A DNA stretch of 64,000 bases, from positions 1 through 64,000 of the forward strand of contig JAMQCK010000086.1 in assembly GCA_024196135.1 (NCBI GenBank). The letters run 5' to 3'. The position numbers were made by a program, and so were the translations under genes. Of the stretch, positions 43,839 to 53,571 are shown piece by piece. Numbering within the stretch: the first letter of the stretch is position 1; every line of letters starts with the position of its first letter. Origin of the DNA: Pleurotus ostreatus/Saccharomyces cerevisiae fusant (taxonomy: Eukaryota; Opisthokonta). The notes beneath the pieces are model-generated. The model searched no databases, was not told the origin of the DNA, and saw nothing but the letters and a program-made list of their open reading frames with translations.

Positions 43839-45820
43839 TTAACGCCGGCGGTTCATCGCCCTCAACTTCTTCGACATCAGGGTCAAATGGCTCTCCACGC
43901 GTTTGGTCTTCTTTGCCGGAGAAGGCTCAGACTCGTCATCGTCATCGTCCGCCTTGCGCTTCTTGCTCTTGGGCGGGACGGCCGCCTCCACGGCTGGCTC
44001 TGGAGCCTTCGGTGCCCGGGCTTTCTGCATGCGTGCCTCCAGGTTGGCAACCGTTGATGGCTTGGGCGGAGGGACCCCGCCCGTGTACCGCTCTTTGAAG
44101 GAGGTGGAATGCACAGGCATCCTGCAGCTGTAGGCTCCGTGCGTGTTGTAGCCATCTTGCTCGGACGCTCTCGACCTCTTTCGCTTCTCGACCTTGCTAG
44201 TGGAAGGAAGAGGCAGGGGGTCCTCCATGAGCTTCGTCGTGCGTCTGGCTGGTTGAGCCGTCAGGGTGCGCGCAGATGTCGACGGCTGGCTAGTGGATGT
44301 CGAAGACCTGCTCGAGCTCGCGCGCGGAGCCTCGTCCTCCTTGCGCTTCTTCGGAGGTGAGCCGCCCGAGCCCGGTTCCTCCGCCTTGCGCTTGGTCGAG
44401 ACTGGCTGTGCGGTGCGCTCGCGAGCGCTGCTAGCCATTGGCTTCTGAATAGTAGCACGCTCAGAGATCTGTCGCGCGGCGACCGTGGCATGCGCAAACA
44501 AGGCATTAGCGGAAGGTCCCTTGGGTTGTGCACAGGGAGAGGCGGCAGGACGCGCAGAGGTAGAGGTGGATGTCGAAGTAGTGGATGGGCCAGCAGGTAG
44601 CATCGAACCCTTGTGGTACGGGGCGTTGGCCTTTCCTTCGCCGTCTGATGCGTTCTTGAGGTGGGCAGCGGTCGGTCTGGCAGGGCGCTTCTGCTCCTGC
44701 TCATCGCGCTGATCCAAGGCGAGAGCCTTTTCGGGACCGGGCGCGGGCGTGGACGGGGACTTCTTCTTGAAGGGGAATGGGATTCTGGCTTTCGGCGCCT
44801 TCGCAACTGAGGAGCGATTCGGATTTGGAGTAACCGCCGGTGTAGCGGGGGAGACGGCCTGCGCGCTGAGCTGTAGGTTACGAGTGGCGTTAGCGTCATG
44901 AACAGCCATGCATCTAACTGATTGCTTTACCTTTGGATGAGAGTAAGATGCTGTTGAAGGGGTGGTGGGGGAGTTGATGATCGTTGGCGATTGGGAGACC
45001 TTGCGCGCAGGGACGGCAGGCGGAGGCGATGGCGACCGGCTGGCCAGCTTCAAGATAGACGCTGACACAGGGCTCAGAGGCGACTCTGCGCGAGACCGGC
45101 TGTAAGCTGGCGTCTTGACCCCGAGAGGCGAGACACTGCGGTCGCGGTCCGGGAACCCATGCAGAACAGGTGTCTTGGGGAAGGGGATGTACTCAGGGGT
45201 GGGCGCACGGTCGTACGTGGCAGGATCAGCGAGATGGGGCGGGTTTGTGATGGGTCCGCCCATGGTAGGGAAGGAGAGGCCTTCGAAAGCCGGGGAGTTA
45301 GTCTTTGTGGCGGGCGTGCCAACGGCAGTGTCGGTGCCCTGCGAGCATTGTCAGAGGTTGTATGGGTCGCAAGCATCATCGACAACGCACCTCGTTGTCA
45401 TCTTCATGGAGGCCGTTGAGGAAGAGGTTGTTCTTCATGTCCTTCTCGTCATTCTCGTCGTCTGAGAAGAGGTTGTCGTGCTCTACGGTGTTGGCGCCTT
45501 GCTCGGACGCTTCGCCCTCCTTGGCCGCCTGAGAACAGTGTCAGAGGTTGTCCCATGAGTAAGCAACACCGACGACGCACCTCGTTCTCGTCTCCAGAGT
45601 CGTAAGCGCCGAAGAGATCATCATAACAGTCCTTCGCGTTGGGGTCATCCTTCTCGTCCTTGTCCTCCGAGAAGAGGCCATCGTGCGCTCCATTGTCGGA
45701 GCCCTGCTCGCGTACTTCGCCCCCCTGGATCGCGCCAAACTGGTCGGCGCCTAACTCCTGCGCCAGAAAGTCGTGCGAAAACAACGGCTCGCGGAACGCG
45801 GAAGAAGCGCTAGTGTTCAT
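43839..45820 (-). CDS. Low-complexity nuclear-type protein with tandemly duplicated acidic exon
   Basis: No family is recognised. The acidic N-terminal third is built from two copies of one exon (EVREQGSDNGAHDGLFSEDK and EASEQGANTVEHDNLFSDDE), each followed by a homologous 52-nt intron (45529-45580 and 45339-45390). The middle is Ser/Pro-rich with many SP and TP sites. The C-terminal part has KARIPFPFKKKSP, then YNTHGAYSCRMPVHS, which may be a conserved patch, and several KKRK signals before the end KLRAMNRRR. A 60-nt segment at 44871-44930 has GT...AG ends and a CTAAC branch site yet is in frame, so it may be an intron or coding. A chromatin or RNA role is a guess. Confidence 0.68.
45339..45725 (-). 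repeat. Tandem exon-plus-intron duplication
   Basis: Unit A is 45725-45529 and unit B 45528-45339, each an acidic exon of about 140 nt followed by a 52-nt intron. The introns begin GTGCGTCGTCGGTGTTGC and GTGCGTTGTCGATGATGC and both contain ACAACCTCTGACA before the acceptor. Because introns as well as exons match, the duplication was at DNA level and the frame was kept. Confidence 0.88.
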
Positions 45821-45925
45821 TGTCGAGAGATGATAGAGTTGGTTGGTGTATGTGAGATTGGATGCCACAAAGTGGGAGCTTTGCTGGTTGTAGTGGGGGT
45901 TTGTCTGAAGGGAGAGAAAGGAGTG

Positions 45926-45967
45926 GCGGGCCCGGTTAAATATGCCAGGGCCGGGCCCCGGGCCCGC
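45926..45967. promoter_or_regulatory. GC-rich inverted repeat around a TATTTAA box
   Basis: GCGGGCCCGG at 45926-45935 and CCGGGCCCGC at 45958-45967 are exact reverse complements and enclose TTAAATA (TATTTAA on the minus strand), about 110 bp upstream of the ATG at 45820. It looks like the core promoter of that gene. Confidence 0.5.
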
Positions 45968-46469
45968 GTCAACACTGGTTATTGTCCCCGCCATCAATGT
46001 TTTTGACCATTGAGCTCAAAAAGGCATGTTGTCCGTCGACTGCGGGCAGCACGTGTAACCATTAGGCGCCGTGCTGCTTCTCAGACTTCTGCAGGTTTCC
46101 GCTGTATTCTGTGCTTTACATCGTGAAGGGTGCTGAGGAGCGACTGGATATGCTGGACTGCACGGCTTGAAGGCTGCACGAGTGGTCAGCGCCTGCCTTT
46201 CACGGTCAGCATGCGCATCGCCGCCGGTCCAAGCAGAGAAACATACACGCGCTTCTAGCGCGAGAACCTAACGACACACGCCCTTCGTTACGTCTATCGG
46301 TCTGCGCGTGGACAATTGAGAACACTCGACGGTCCCGACATGACTTCGCTGCGACAGCTGCTGTATTGAGATGGCTACTCGAGGTACATCGAAGGTCACA
46401 AAGGGATCACTGAGGCGATGCGTCAGAACAGCGCTTATTGTGAACAGAGTAGCACAGCACCTTGGGAAT
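45968..46469. other. Intergenic region
   Basis: Between two minus-strand genes. No gene, RNA or repeat is recognised. Confidence 0.6.
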
Positions 46470-47532
46470 TCAGTAGAGGCCCAAGCTGATCGCCCGCAAG
46501 TTCATTGCTGCTCCCTCTCGCGCGCCATCCACCAACTCCAGGGCGAGCTTGAGATTGTCGCTCCGCAAAGATAGCAGTGGCAATAGTTGCTGTAGCGGGG
46601 TCAATAGTGGATGGGAGGTCGGGTCTGCGGTTGTAGGTGTATCGTCATCCAGCGATTTGACGCTTGAAGGAGGCGATGGCGGGGCGACGGCTAGAGGCGG
46701 GGGTGCGACAGCATCTATGACTCCTTGTATTCGGCCCTCGAGAGCACCCGCGTCTTCGACCAGACCTTCGATGCGATCTATCGCATCTTGGAGGTCCGTC
46801 AACTGTTGCTGGTACGCGCCCTCCAAGCGTTCTTCTTCGGCCTGTCCGTCTTCTTCTGTGGTCCTGTTCTCTCCTTCCCGAGCGTTCCCTGCTGCTGGGC
46901 CTGCAAAGCTCAGTCAGGAAGCAGTCTACGTGCGAGACGCTATCCACGCACCTGTGCCGATCTGGCTCATGGCCATGTCCAAAGCCTTCCTCTCCCAGGT
47001 GTCCGCTTCCTTGCCATGCCGCAGATAGGACTGTATAATCTCGGGAAGATCCTGCAGGACATGAAGATGACCCTTCGGTGTCGATGATAGCGACTGCACG
47101 GATGTCGCGCGTCAGTATGAGAAGGGGGAAGGACAACCGCATACGCACATCGCAGAACTCGACAAACCGCTCGCTCTCCCACCGCACCTTCTCGTCGCGT
47201 ATCTCTTCCTCGTCCTGCGCCAGGTCCCTTGCGAAAGCCTCTATCTCTGCCTAATTGCAGGTCAGCAACGTGTCTCGAGCAAGCCAGTATGCACGCACTT
47301 CCGCCGCACGTTCGCTGTCACCGAAAGCCTTCTCCAGTGTCGATGTCATGTATAGCCATGGGTATATCTGCGCAGCAATTTGAAGAGGGTCCGACGTCGG
47401 TGCGTTCTCGGCGCGCGACTGGCTCTGAGAGTTGCTGGGCCCGGCTGTCGAATGTGCTTGACTCGCGCTCTGCGAGGGTGCGGGTTCTCTGTCCAGGACG
47501 ACCTTCGTGCGCTCGACGACTTTAACATTCAT
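46470..47532 (-). CDS. Hypothetical coiled-coil protein
   Basis: No family is recognised. The spliced protein starts MNVKVVERTKVVLDREPAPS, then a Ser/Gln/Ala-rich stretch, and the ordered block IAAQIYPWLYMTSTLEKAFG. A long charged helix follows (EIEAFARDLAQDEEEIRDEK, VRWESERFVEFCD), then HVLQDLPEIIQSYLRHGKEA and a second heptad-like helix (RLEGAYQQQLTDLQDAIDRI). The end, LSLRSDNLKLALELVDGA, is also helical. Introns lie near 47236-47297, 47095-47148 and 46896-46951. The helix pattern resembles structural or complex subunits such as kinetochore or spindle proteins, but nothing specific supports that. Confidence 0.62.
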
Positions 47533-47916
47533 GATGTTCAGCAGGAAAGGAGGGATATAAAGTTGGAAAATTGGGTATCCAGCAGATGAAGAGGCCTCTG
47601 GGCGATGGGGGAAGAGGGCAGGTGAGTCACGCAGGACGCCGTCACGCGTGCCGCGGCGGTACTTACGCGACGCGTCGCGTCCTTCGCAAGCCGCATTCCT
47701 TGGGTTACTTCTAGCTGCATCCTTATTCGCGTGCGTATTTAGAGCAATAGTGCGCTCAAGAGTGCAGTCATTCATTCAAAGAGGATGGTGGTCATGTATG
47801 AGGATAATTAGTCGTGTCTATGGAGCGTAACACCCGGGATGGCACAGGTGTATCGAGAGCGAGGACAGCAAGAGTGGTATACGTCTACGGAAGAGTGATG
47901 TCGAAACCAACGACGA
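47533..47916. other. Intergenic region
   Basis: It contains the promoter of the coiled-coil gene and the 3' flank of the GDPD gene. No further feature is recognised. Confidence 0.6.
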
Positions 47917-49480
47917 TCATGCAGTGGCGGAGCCAAGGACGGGAATCTGCACCGTCTCGGGCGCCATAGAGGGCTTGGAATCAACATGGCCTTCCTCCGA
48001 ATCCGAAGCGGTAGCCTCAGCACCCTTCTCCGTGAAGGAGCTGGAGCTCGCGGACGATGATGCAGTGGGTCTAGGTGCGACGACGATGTCCTTGGCGCCC
48101 TTCATGGAGCCTGCGATCTTGACGAGGTCCTTATGTGCACGGCGCTCAAGGACGGTGTTAGCGGGCGTGTAGTACTTCCAGGTCGTCCAGAGGAAGATCC
48201 GTGACTGCTTGGCCATGGTCCGCTTGTAGTCGGCTGCAAGTACGCTTAGCACAGGAGTTGCATGCCAGACTGGAGCGACGTACCGTGCAAATCCTTGCGA
48301 AGCTGCAGGAAGGGGCCAGTGCGGTCGGTGAGCACGACATCGACCTCCCAGCGGATCGTCTGCATCCAAATGAGTCGATATTCCCTTAGCAAAGCTCAGC
48401 TACTGACCTCTAGCAACTCATCCATGTCGTTCACTGTCCACACCATCACCTTCTTCCCGTCGCGGTGCGCCTCGCGAACGAACTTGGCACCGCCGTAGAT
48501 CACGAGCGAGCCGAAGCCCATGCTGAAGGTATCGCAGTCATCCCAGAAGTACGTGCGTGCGACTCGCGGGCTCGTCCCAATGTAGCTGCGACGGCAGTAG
48601 GGCAGGATGGACTTCGCGTATGGGAGAAAGCGGGGATGCCAGAGCCCCAGCAACAGGCGCGGGGCGAGCTGCGTCTGCCAGTCGGCATAGGACGAGATGA
48701 TCTCGTGAAGGAGGGTGAACAGACGCTCCGGGTCGTTCTGGGGTTTGATGTCCTGCGCGAGGGATTCAGCCCGCGTGACTGCGGATGTGAAAGGGGAGAC
48801 GTACAACGTCGAACACGACATGCATGTTCTCCGGCTAGCGAGCGAGGTGTCAGCCCGCGTCCAGGGTCCGGACGTGCGACGTACCTTCATCAGGAGCGCG
48901 ACGGTCTCCGCGAATGTGGGGATAGCTTGCACAGGTTCCTGCCTGGTCCTAACATGCTCAATCCCGTCCGAGCCGTACCAGTTGCGCTCCCTAATCAGTC
49001 CTGTGCATGGGGTCAGCCTCGCGGCTGGTAAGGAACATGTTATCACGCACCCGTCGAGTCCGTGGTACGATTCAACGCTGGCAAGCGCCCGTCAGCGGCT
49101 CTGCCAACTCCGGCCATGCGGCGACTCGGTACTCACAAGGGTCATGAAACATGAGAACGACGCCATCGAGCGAGACGTGGACGTCTTGTGCGGTGTGAAC
49201 ATCGCTGCTCTCGCCGCGACACGGGTGCAGTAATGGGACACTTTACCACTCTCGATGCCTTCGGCGCCATCGCGCATGGCGGCCTCGAAGCTGGCGAGCG
49301 TGTTCTCCGGGAAGCTCGCGGAGGCCTGGAGCACGTCCGGTCAGTCGTGGGACGCGGTAGATAGCAGCGGTTCGCGTACGCCGCGGTGTCCCCAGCAGTC
49401 TGATAAGTAGCGCGTCAGTTGGTGTGGCGTTGCTACGAGCTCGAGGGCCAGTACGCACCAGGATATGAAGTAGGAGCCAT
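47917..49480 (-). CDS. Glycerophosphodiester phosphodiesterase
   Basis: GDPD enzymes hydrolyse glycerophosphodiesters to glycerol 3-phosphate and an alcohol. A 22-nt first exon (MAPTSYP) joins a second exon with the catalytic GHRG, and the next gives ASASFPENTLASFEAAMRDG and GIES, then DVHVSLDGVVLMFHDP and LNRTTDSTG. So the catalytic His-Arg, Glu, Asp and second His can all be read. Later blocks are YFWDDCDTFSMGFGSLVIYG, KVMVWTVNDMDELLE and EVDVVLTDRTGPFLQLRKDL, followed by a hydrophilic tail with an SSSASSSSF run. Some nine introns are needed. No membrane span is clear, so a cytosolic site is likely. TATA box at 49568. Confidence 0.9.
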
Positions 49481-49567
49481 CTCTCAATCCTGGTACTGCT
49501 GTATAAGGGACAAGAAGGGTCTGCGGGGGAAGAAAGAAGACCTGGCGCCCGAGGAATTCGAGGGGTG

Positions 49568-49575
49568 CTTATATA
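49568..49575 (-). promoter_or_regulatory. TATA box of the GDPD gene
   Basis: The minus strand reads TATATAAG about 88 bp before the ATG at 49480. Confidence 0.65.
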
Positions 49576-50764
49576 GACGATCGGTAGGGACGCGAGAACC
49601 CCCACACCCTTCAATTTTGCAATCGTGGCTCCTCGGCTTTATGTAAGGAAGATGCGTCTGGGGCGCTTTGTTGAACCTCCTTGCAAGGAACGTGCTCTGC
49701 CGACTTCATTGCGCGAGATACGCGCGGTCGGGAGGCGACAAGTCTGGCAGCAAACGTGGTGGCGCGGGCGAAATTGACGCGCCGAGGCATGTGCGTGGCG
49801 TCGAACGAACATGCATCCGAGGGCAGCAAACGTGTACAAGACGAGAAGTACTGCGATACCTATGTTATTCAAGGAAGTATTGGTAGCCGTCATAATCTGT
49901 GCTACACGAGGCCGCACCCACCGCAGCAATATTGGCATGAACAATGCAGTTCAACACATCACCAGACTTCCCCCACCCTCGAAAAGGCCGCACACATCCG
50001 GAGCCGCGCTCCCGCGGCGAGACTCTGAAGGTAAGGTGAACCTTGACGATAGTTACCGTATGACGAGTGATGGTTCCCTCTGGGACTGCCGTGAAGGTTG
50101 AGCGGGACGGAGGTTAGCAGGTCGCTAGGTAAGCGCCAGATGCCCATGAAGTAGCGATTCAGAAGAGGCTCGGAAACGCGACCAAACGTCGCCAGAAGTC
50201 GCACGTACTCTATTCTCCGTCCGCGCGGGAGCGAAGCATAGATAGCCAGGTGCAAGCGGAGACCAGGGGGGCCCAATGAGGCACTTGAAGGTGACTCGGC
50301 GACATCTATGATTAGAAGATGCTGCTGCGTGCCCGGAGGTCGAGCGGGCGGCCTCGCCAAGGCAGAGCTCCGGTACGGATATCGGGGATACACAGCGCGA
50401 GACGGAGTAAGTGGTGTCAGAGCGCGATCGTGAGCACCGCGCGCAAGGAGCAAAGGAACCCTATCTTGATGGATGTCCTATCACGCGCTGCGGTCGACCG
50501 GGCAAGGCGCACCTCGACGGCCATCAGACGGCGTGAGTAGACCTGCAGGCAGCGAGAAAGGTCCCTGAGCATCTTCGAGTCCCTGCTTGACTAGAAAGAT
50601 GCCCCGACGGCGTCGTGAGTTCATCCGAGCCGTGGGCGGGAGGTATCAAGCGCCGACAGTAGGACTAGGCAGAGGCGTAGCAAGACAGAATTCAGAAGGC
50701 AATGTCCCACGAACGTGGACAGGATCCACCGCGACAACAGAAAATCCTGCGGTACGATTTAGTG
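49576..50764. other. Gene-poor region next to the chimeric pseudogene
   Basis: I see no convincing gene. On the minus strand, 50453-49959 is open, and its part near 50100-50230 reads like coding sequence (RIEYVRLLATFGRVSEPLLN), so it may be the decayed remnant of a gene, but I can name no family. No repeat stands out. Confidence 0.45.
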
Positions 50765-50833
50765 TCACTGTGACCTTTCTATCACGTGGCGTGACCAAGC
50801 CCGCAAAGCCGGGCCGGCTGTCCACTTCCCCTA

Positions 50834-51229
50834 GTGCCTTCGTCCATGTCGCGCCGCCTGCGTAGCTCAAACGCCTCCGACCGACAAACACCAAGCACTT
50901 CATCCTTCAGTACATTAGGTGCGAGTCCATATATGCTTGCCCAGCGCTCGCAAAGCCCAACAACAAGCCGTACTTCACTCGCGAGCGCGTTGAGACGACG
51001 CACAAGTGTCTACCGACAGACCTCATCAACCTCTTCTGCCAGCATCACCAACCAAGAGGTGGAGGAGAACGCGATGGCAGCGCACATCCAGCTCACGGTC
51101 AAGGATGTGGCGACGCTGACGGATCTGGTGAAGAAGGCTGAGGTCCAGGACGGGAGATATCCCGCTGCGTATGCGGCCACGATTTCCACTGACTGTATCA
51201 CGCTGGCCGAGTGGGAGGCACGCAAATAA
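50834..51229 (+). pseudogene. Chimera of a BTB gene 5' end and an aldo-keto reductase 3' end
   Basis: The open frame starts MPSSMSRRLRSSNASDRQTP, matching BTB gene 3 (MSRRLRSTDASGDRQIP), and ends with AHIQLTVKDVATLTDLVKKA and YAATISTDCITLAEWEARK, the last residues of the AKR at 37545. Matching DNA extends upstream of the ATG to about 50765 (CACGTGGCGTGAC and GCCGG blocks of the BTB3 promoter) and for about 30 bases past the stop, so this is not a chance ORF. It lacks the BTB domain and the AKR active site, so neither activity can remain. The junction lies near 50975-51040. It is open and has a copied promoter, so it could be transcribed, but I treat it as a pseudogene. Confidence 0.82.
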
Positions 51230-51438
51230 AGGACGCGGAGAGTTCGTATCATCCAACACTGCATCTATGCTGATGACTTGTGGGTTCCATCGCAGAAGAA
51301 GTTCTGAAATCGCAATCAGCGTCGTGCTACTTTGGCCCTCTGGCGTACGCACCGTGACACTTGGAAACCTGCTCATCTACATTTCTAGACCACGAACGCA
51401 GGTCGAGCATGGAAATATGCGCTCTCCGTTCAAGACGA

Positions 51439-53318
51439 TTATTCCTTCCGCCACGTGTTGCGCAAGGTTCTATGGCAGTGCGTGAGCCAAAGCAAAGGAT
51501 GCGAATGAAAGGGCTCAACTCGTAAGGACCCCCATGGTAACCTTTCCGCCACATCTTCGATACGAAGTTCCTCGAGGTAAACTCCGACACTTGTGTAGAG
51601 TCGTAGCAACTTTGAGAGGCGAGCTGCGACGGCATCTTCGAGGAGTACTGTGGTCATTCCCTCGGCTCTTGGATAGCGCGAGGCAAAATAATGGATACGG
51701 CGCAGAGGTTGCGGTCCGCGACCGTCTGGACGCTCGAGCCATCGAAGGAACGCCGTATGCAGTGCATCGATGAACTCCAGCGTGTAGTCTGCCATCTCCA
51801 GGACGATGGTGGTCAAGGCAGGTAGCAGGTCCAGCAGGTGTGCGCATGTGTGCTGCGACATCTCCTTGTTGAAGGACTCCCGGATATCAAGGACCTCGAC
51901 GTGCGCCGCCGCTGGTAGGGAGCGCATGATGGCGCCCATGATGCGACGAAGGGCCGGTTCGCGGCGAGGATAGACGGTGAACTTCAGAGGAATCACATCA
52001 CCGCCAAGGAACGGTCCGTGACAATCCGGTACGACGGTGTCGGCAAACCAGGTGAAGGTGACTCGCTGTTGCGAATTGTAGAATTGCAGGAGGCGAAGAG
52101 GGCGTGTTTCCGAAAGGCGATAAAGTGGATGCAGGTGATTGACGAATGGCTGAATGCGGGGACCGTCGTTGACTCCGTAAGCCTCCAGGATCACGCGGCG
52201 AACTCGAGGAAAGTGCAGGCGCGAGATGAGAGCAGTATAGCTAGAGGTACGACCCCAGAACTCGAGATCTTCCAGGTACGGGAGCTCGACCGTGGCAGCG
52301 CTCCTTTCGTGGGTATCAGAAAGAGTGAGACAGTCATTGAGAAACAAGTCTTCGAGCCTCGGCGAGTAGCGGAGTACCTCCAGCAACGCAGCTACGTTGA
52401 GGAATGGCGCAGTCGGATAGTTGTTTATTATAGTGATGCTGCTGAGGTTTCGCAGATAGCTCCAGTCGAGGGAGACATTGCTCAGCCTGAGGATGCGAAG
52501 GTTGCAAACTATGTGCTCTGTATGGGCGCCAGGCACGACGAAAACCTCTCCAGGGAGACCGTGGAGCGAGAGCGAGAGCGTCCGAAGGTTGATCCGTTTT
52601 TCCTGCGCCAGCATCTCCAGTAGTTCCGCAAGATGCGGACCCGCAGAGCCTACTTTGAGCGAGGATATGCGGTCCATACTCGACGCAAGGAGATGTAGGA
52701 TACGAGTAAGGAAAGGCTCCCTAAAATCGTCTTGGACGGCGACAGTGAGGGGATGGGCGCCGGGAAGGCACAGCTGCTGCAGGGCTGCTGTGTGTACCGA
52801 TGCGGCGAGCGCGTAGTTGTCGAACTCGATGTAGCTCCAGAGCGCAGGTGTGGACAGCCCGATAATGGTCCAGCGGCGGCAGACAAGCAGGAGCTTGGTC
52901 CAGCGAAGACCAGACAGGGTGTTGGTATCCCGAGCGTAAAGCAGGAAGATGTCTCCGAGAAGTTCGTTGGGTAGGCTAGAGATGTCGGCGAGCGAGTTGC
53001 GATAGATCACGAGCGCGGCGAGCTGATTTCGCATGGAGGTAATATGTTGATCAAGATTCGCGCGCCTGGTCGCAGAACTCGAGGCCTTGTCTTCGTTTGG
53101 GAGTACGAGCAACGAATGGCGGAGTCCATCTGCCGTAGCCCAGGGATAGTCGGACTGCGGATGACTTTGAAATTTCGGCGCATATAAGTCAAAAAAGACC
53201 GCATCGCGCTCGTGGATACTCACTTGGGATCATAATGAACGTAGATGCTCCGGTCTCTCGCCGTGTTTGACTGATTCTCGTTGTTTTCCTGAGGCACTTC
53301 GGCTTCGCGGAGCGCCAT
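51439..53318 (-). CDS. Large F-box protein B
   Basis: Exon 1 (53318-53224) encodes MALREAEVPQENNENQ and ends at VHYDP; a GTGAGT intron (53165-53223) precedes NHPQSDYPWATADGLRHSLL. The helix LDQHITSMRNQLAALVIYRN, the F-box ISSLPNELLGDIFL and LLLVCRRWTIIGLSTPALWS follow, then LRR-like repeats to WLTHCHRTLRNTWRKE. It is the closest relative of F-box A (35477-37288): same intron place and phase, and an AKR 3' fragment follows in the convergent position, as at the A locus. By family it would be an SCF ubiquitin-ligase receptor. Confidence 0.87.
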
Positions 53319-53571
53319 GATGGCTCTGTTCAAGGCAGTCGGTCGTGACGCCGACGGCCACGGCCGATTCCGGACCGTCGGACCGTAAAATCACGTGGCA
53401 CGTCACGCGATCTCATGTTGACCTTCGGCGCTCAGGACTCAGGTCCGCGTACATACCATCTACCATCAACGCAGCCAGTGTACCATCCCTTCTGCTTCTT
53501 GTCACACCATCAAGTATAAATAGGCAGCACATTGGACCGATGCGTATCCGAAGCCTTGCGTGTAGTGCTCG

